Source: Clostridia bacterium
Lineage (GTDB): Bacteria; Bacillota; Clostridia; Oscillospirales; CAG-272
Direction of reading: 5' to 3'
Assembly (NCBI GenBank): GCA_017550115.1
Contig: JAFYLR010000043.1
Coordinates: 1-49,664, forward strand
DNA: 49,664 bases
Each line of letters begins with the position of its first letter. Position 1 is the first letter of the stretch. Made by a program: the position numbers and the translations under genes. Shown piece after piece: positions 46,097 to 49,664 of this stretch. The notes beneath the pieces are model-generated. The model was given only the letters and a program-made list of their open reading frames with translations. It made no database searches and was not told where the DNA came from.

Positions 46097-46155
46097 ATCC
46101 ACACTCGCACCGCAATATGTTGATATATAGAAAAACTTAACAAGGAGGAATCTAA

Positions 46156-48315
46156 ATGAAAGTCATAAAAAGAAACGCATCCGAAGTCGAATTCGACATA
46201 ACGAAAATAATCACAGCTATAACAAAGGCTAACGAAGCCGCAGAGGAAGACGCACGAATGACCCCTCTGCAGATACGCAGGATCGCAGAAAGAGTCGTTC
46301 TTTCCTGTGAAAAGCTCGGACGCTCACCGTCAGTCGAGGAAATTCAGGACATGGTTGAAAGTCAGATCATGGCTCACGGTGCTTTCGAGGTTGCAAAATC
46401 TTACATCACCTACCGATATACCAGAACTCTCGTTCGTCAGTCAAACACGACCGACGACAAGATACTCAGCCTCATCGAATGTAACAACGAAGAAGCAAAG
46501 CAGGAAAACTCGAATAAAAATCCGATAATAAACTCCACTCAGCGAGACTATATGGCAGGCGAGGTTTCTCGTGACATCACGAACAGAATACTTCTCCCCC
46601 GTGATATAGTTGACGCTCACAACGAGGGACTTATACACTTCCACGATACCGATTATTTTGCTCAACATATGCACAACTGTGACCTCGTAAACCTTGAGGA
46701 TATGTTGAATAACGGTACCGTTATAACGGGCACTCTCATAGAACGTCCGCACAGCTTCTCGACGGCTTGTAACATCGCAACGCAGATCATCGCACAGGTC
46801 GCTTCAAATCAGTACGGCGGTCAGTCGATCTCGCTCGCTCACCTCGCCCCCTTCGTGCAGGTCAGCCGCGAAAAGATACAACGCGACGTTATAGCCGAGA
46901 ACGAAGAGATCGGCCGCGAGCTTGATAACTCTCAGCTTTCAGCTATAGTAGAGAAGCGTTTGCGTGAAGAAATACGCCGTGGAGTTCAGACGATACAGTA
47001 TCAGGTCGTAACACTTTTGACAACAAACGGTCAAGCACCGTTCGTAACGGTATTTATGTATCTTGGAGAGGCGAAAAACGAGCGTGAAAAGCAGGATCTT
47101 GCTCTGATAATCGAGGAAGTTTTGCACCAGCGTCACAAAGGTGTCAAAAATGAAAGCGGTGTTTGGGTAACTCCCGCTTTCCCGAAGCTCATATACGTTC
47201 TCGAAGAGGAAAATATTCATGACGACTCGCCCTATTTCTATCTGACAAAGCTTGCTGCAAAATGTACGGCAAAGAGACTCGTTCCAGACTACATTTCGGA
47301 GAAAAAGATGAAGGAGCTTAAAGAGGGAAATTGCTTCCCCGTTATGGGTTGCCGCAGTGCCCTCTCGCCTTGGAAGGACGAGAATGGTAACTATAAGTTC
47401 TACGGCAGATTCAATCAAGGTGTTGTTACGCTTAATCTTGTCGATATCGCACTCTCGTCGGCAGGTAACATCGAAAAGTTCTGGAAGATATTCGACGAAA
47501 GGCTTGAGCTTTGCTACCGTGCTCTTATGTGCCGCCACGAGCGTCTTAAGGGTACGCTTTCCGACGTTGCACCTATACTTTGGCAATACGGTGCCTGTGC
47601 AAGACTCAAAAAGGGCGAAACTATAGACAAACTGCTCTTTAACGGGTATTCGACAATATCCCTCGGATATGCAGGGCTTTGCGAATGCGTTAAATATATG
47701 ACCGGAAAATCGCATACAGATCCGAGCGCAACTCCATTTGCTCTTGATATTATGAAATATATGAACGATGCCTGCAACCGCTGGAAGAAAGAAACGACCA
47801 TCGGCTTCGGTATATACGGAACACCTCTTGAATCAACAACTTATAAGTTTGCCAAGTGCTTACAGCGTCGTTTCGGCATCATCGAGGGTGTGACGGATAA
47901 GGGTTATATAACGAACAGCTACCACGTTCACGTAACCGAGGAGATCGACGCATTTGAAAAGTTGCGTTTTGAGGCACAGTTCCAGGCACTCTCAACAGGC
48001 GGTGCTATCAGCTATGTTGAAGTGCCGAATATGCAGAATAATCTTGACGCCGTAATTTCCGTTATGCGTTTCATTTATGATAATATCATGTATGCCGAGC
48101 TTAATACCAAGAGTGACTATTGTCAGGAGTGCGGCTTTGACGGAGAAATCGAAATAAGGGAAAAGGACGGTAAGCTCGTCTGGACCTGTCCAAAATGCGG
48201 CAACACCGACCAGGATAAAATGAATGTTGCCCGCCGTACGTGCGGATATATAGGCACTCAATATTGGAATCAGGGAAGAACGCAGGAAATAAAAGAACGT
48301 GTACTTCATCTGTGA
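46156..48315 (+). CDS. nrdD: Anaerobic (class III) ribonucleoside-triphosphate reductase
   Basis: A 719-residue glycyl-radical enzyme that makes deoxynucleotides without oxygen. Seen: an N-terminal ATP-cone (VIKRNASEVEFDITKI), IHFHDTDYF, a C-terminal zinc site (CQECG and CPKCG) and the radical glycine region RRTCGYIGTQYWNQGR. Full length. ATG 46156 follows AAGGAGG. Activated by the next gene, nrdG. Confidence 0.97.
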   Translation: MKVIKRNASEVEFDITKIITAITKANEAAEEDARMTPLQIRRIAERVVLSCEKLGRSPSVEEIQDMVESQIMAHGAFEVAKSYITYRYTRTLVRQSNTTDDKILSLIECNNEEAKQENSNKNPIINSTQRDYMAGEVSRDITNRILLPRDIVDAHNEGLIHFHDTDYFAQHMHNCDLVNLEDMLNNGTVITGTLIERPHSFSTACNIATQIIAQVASNQYGGQSISLAHLAPFVQVSREKIQRDVIAENEEIGRELDNSQLSAIVEKRLREEIRRGVQTIQYQVVTLLTTNGQAPFVTVFMYLGEAKNEREKQDLALIIEEVLHQRHKGVKNESGVWVTPAFPKLIYVLEEENIHDDSPYFYLTKLAAKCTAKRLVPDYISEKKMKELKEGNCFPVMGCRSALSPWKDENGNYKFYGRFNQGVVTLNLVDIALSSAGNIEKFWKIFDERLELCYRALMCRHERLKGTLSDVAPILWQYGACARLKKGETIDKLLFNGYSTISLGYAGLCECVKYMTGKSHTDPSATPFALDIMKYMNDACNRWKKETTIGFGIYGTPLESTTYKFAKCLQRRFGIIEGVTDKGYITNSYHVHVTEEIDAFEKLRFEAQFQALSTGGAISYVEVPNMQNNLDAVISVMRFIYDNIMYAELNTKSDYCQECGFDGEIEIREKDGKLVWTCPKCGNTDQDKMNVARRTCGYIGTQYWNQGRTQEIKERVLHL

Positions 48316-48333
48316 CATATAGGAGAGATAAAT

Positions 48334-48852
48334 ATGCACTATGGAGAGATCAAAAACTGCGATGTCGCAAACGGTACGGGAGTGAGAGTTTCACTTTTCG
48401 TTTCGGGGTGCACCAATCATTGTGAGCACTGTTTTCAGCCTCAAACCTGGGATTTTGAATACGGAAATCCTTTTGAGAGCGAAACTGAAGAAAAGATTAT
48501 CAAAATGCTTGAACCTTCGTATATAGACGGTCTGACCTTGCTTGGCGGAGAGCCGTTTGAGCCTCGCAATCAAGCAGTGTTGTACCCTTTTGTCAAGCGT
48601 GTACGTGAGAAATTCCCGCAAAAAACGGTTTGGGCATATTCAGGGTTCACCTTTGAGGAATTGACAAGCGAAGACTCCTACCCCCATTGTTCCGTCACAA
48701 ATGACCTGCTTTCGCTTATCGACGTTCTCGTTGACGGACGTTTTGTTGAGGCCAAAAAGGACATCTCTTTACGCTTCCGAGGATCGTCAAACCAACGTAT
48801 CATAAATATTCCCCTCACCCTTAAAACAGGTAAAGTGGTTATATGGGAATAA
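48334..48852 (+). CDS. nrdG: Class III ribonucleotide reductase activating enzyme
   Basis: A 172-residue radical SAM protein with SGCTNHCEHCFQ holding the cluster cysteines, and TLLGGEPFEP. It places the glycyl radical on NrdD using SAM. It begins 18 bases after nrdD and ends at a terminator. Confidence 0.97.
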   Translation: MHYGEIKNCDVANGTGVRVSLFVSGCTNHCEHCFQPQTWDFEYGNPFESETEEKIIKMLEPSYIDGLTLLGGEPFEPRNQAVLYPFVKRVREKFPQKTVWAYSGFTFEELTSEDSYPHCSVTNDLLSLIDVLVDGRFVEAKKDISLRFRGSSNQRIINIPLTLKTGKVVIWE

Positions 48853-48856
48853 AAAC

Positions 48857-48895
48857 AGAAGGCTTCTTTTTCATAAGAAGCCTTCTCTCTTTTTT
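48857..48895 (+). terminator. Terminator after nrdG
   Basis: A 12-bp stem, 48857-48868 with 48875-48886, is followed by CTCTTTTTTG. Confidence 0.9.
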
Positions 48896-48963
48896 GAATA
48901 AAACGCTCTCACAGGGGCAAAAATTTAATTGCAGACAATATCACAAAATAAAGGAGAATATTT

Positions 48964-49422
48964 ATGAACACACTCAGCTCAAAAGAAACAAGCCTGCTCA
49001 AAGACCTCAAAGGGCAGGAACAGCTCTGTATCGACAAATACACAAAATACTCAACCGAAGCTAAAAGCACAGTTTTAAGTCAGCTTTTTTCAAGCATGGC
49101 AAAAACCGAGGAAAACCACCTCAAAACTATCAATGAAATGATGTCAGGCAACGTTCCCGTTATGCCCCAAACGCTTGAAAATTCAAACAATCAAAACACT
49201 TCTGCTTTCTCATATACAAGCGAAGAGGACAAAAAGCACGATGCTTTTCTCTGCACAGATATGCTCGCGACCGAAAAACACGCATCCGCTCTTTATGACG
49301 TCAGCGTTTTCGAATTTGTGTCCCCCGAAAACCGCCGCACTCTCAATCACATTCAGGCGGAAGAGCAGCAGCACGGCGAACAGCTTTATAAGTATATGAA
49401 CAACAATAATATGTATAACTAA
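48964..49422 (+). CDS. CotF-like spore coat protein
   Basis: A 152-residue helical protein of the Coat_F type (ferritin-like four-helix fold). Seen: LLKDLKGQEQLCIDKYTKYS, LFSSMAKTEENHLKTINEM and HIQAEEQQHGEQLYKYM, ending in an Asn/Met/Tyr-rich tail. Related proteins are in the spore coat of Bacillus and Clostridium, though some members are not spore proteins. ATG 48964 follows AAAGGAG. Confidence 0.82.
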   Translation: MNTLSSKETSLLKDLKGQEQLCIDKYTKYSTEAKSTVLSQLFSSMAKTEENHLKTINEMMSGNVPVMPQTLENSNNQNTSAFSYTSEEDKKHDAFLCTDMLATEKHASALYDVSVFEFVSPENRRTLNHIQAEEQQHGEQLYKYMNNNNMYN

Positions 49423-49437
49423 TATTTACAAATCAAC

Positions 49438-49471
49438 ACCCCCTACCGATAAACACTTATAGGTAGGGGGT
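49438..49471. terminator. Strong hairpin after the CotF-like gene
   Basis: A 10-bp GC-rich stem, ACCCCCTACC (49438-49447) with GGTAGGGGGT (49462-49471), lies between convergent genes. There is no clean T-run, so it may act as a weak terminator or a stability hairpin. Confidence 0.6.
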
Positions 49472-49484
49472 TAACTTCTACCCA

Positions 49485-49664
49485 TCATTCAAGATGAATA
49501 CTGTCCGCATTCAGAAATGCGTTTGCCGCAAGCAAGCTGTCAGTAGGTATCGTCTGCTCGGCTCCGCATTTTTTGCACGTGACCTTTATGCCGTAATCAA
49601 GAACCTCTGCCTCATATTCTCCCTCGCCCTCGTGACAACGGCAAAAAATCTTGCCCTCTGCCTC
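49485..49664 (-). CDS. Zinc-ribbon protein (partial, N-terminus off the window)
   Basis: The minus strand reads about 59 residues into a TGA at 49487-49485 with no start inside the window. Seen: FCRCHEGEGEYEAEVLDYG followed by CKKCGAEQTIPTDSL, so two cysteine pairs that should bind zinc. I do not recognise the family. Confidence 0.7.
   Translation of the reverse strand, partial: EAEGKIFCRCHEGEGEYEAEVLDYGIKVTCKKCGAEQTIPTDSLLAANAFLNADSIHLE

Noticed and set aside
46073..46130. NrdR boxes upstream of nrdD
   Set aside because: CACAAGATATGCTA and CGCAATATGTTGA are only loosely similar to the 16-base NrdR site and their spacing and symmetry are not convincing.

Overview
The window reads as a chromosomal segment of an anaerobic Gram-positive bacterium of the class Clostridia (Bacillota), probably gut-associated. 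Evidence is the consensus sigma-A promoters with strong purine-rich ribosome binding sites, a T-box leader, a TPP riboswitch, an ECF-type thiamine transporter, a class III (oxygen-sensitive) ribonucleotide reductase and a CotF-like spore coat protein. Genus cannot be given from sequence alone. I see no rRNA, tRNA, CRISPR array, prophage or insertion sequence; gene density is high.

Positions 1-6743 (minus strand) form one tight operon: an AsnB-type amidotransferase, an ATP-grasp enzyme of the D-aspartate ligase type, an aspartate racemase, MurE, an HPr-kinase-like protein, a PqqD-like protein and an S26-type peptidase running off the left edge. The first four suggest a peptidoglycan cross-bridge of D-Asp/D-Asn; the last three resemble a peptide-handling module. 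Positions 6782-8620 hold a GNAT acetyltransferase and an XRE regulator divergent from a zinc-ribbon membrane protein across a repeated operator.

Positions 8626-11733 (minus) are an ABC uptake system (lipoprotein, permease, ATPase) behind a strong promoter and an unidentified leader RNA with an intrinsic terminator. The binding lipoprotein appears circularly permuted: the block normally at the C-terminus of this family follows the signal peptide. Positions 11920-17290 (plus) hold an RNHCP zinc protein and a GldA/GldF/GldG/DUF4340-type ABC-2 exporter. Positions 17304-19902 (minus) carry nagA and a ROK-like protein for amino-sugar use.

Positions 19961-34089 (minus) are a complete branched-chain amino acid block: ilvE with its own promoter and terminator, then a leucine-type T-box leader followed by leuA, ilvB, ilvH, ilvC, ilvD, leuC, leuD, leuB, a DUF815 AAA ATPase, ilvA and ridA. 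Positions 34151-39365 (plus) are RNA-processing and housekeeping genes: a DEDD exonuclease, thiI, an RNase M5-like gene, mini-RNase III, a cyclophilin and an RlmL-like methyltransferase. A TPP riboswitch and thiT follow (39374-40327).

Positions 40330-45264 (minus) form an apparent operon of a DUF5722-like membrane lipoprotein, an AraC regulator, a GNAT enzyme and a radical SAM protein. An ECF S component (45331-46017, minus), nrdD-nrdG (46067-48895, plus), a CotF-like gene and a partial zinc-ribbon gene close the window. The most notable observations are the permuted binding protein, its orphan leader RNA, and the joined cross-bridge and PqqD/HprK/S26 operon.
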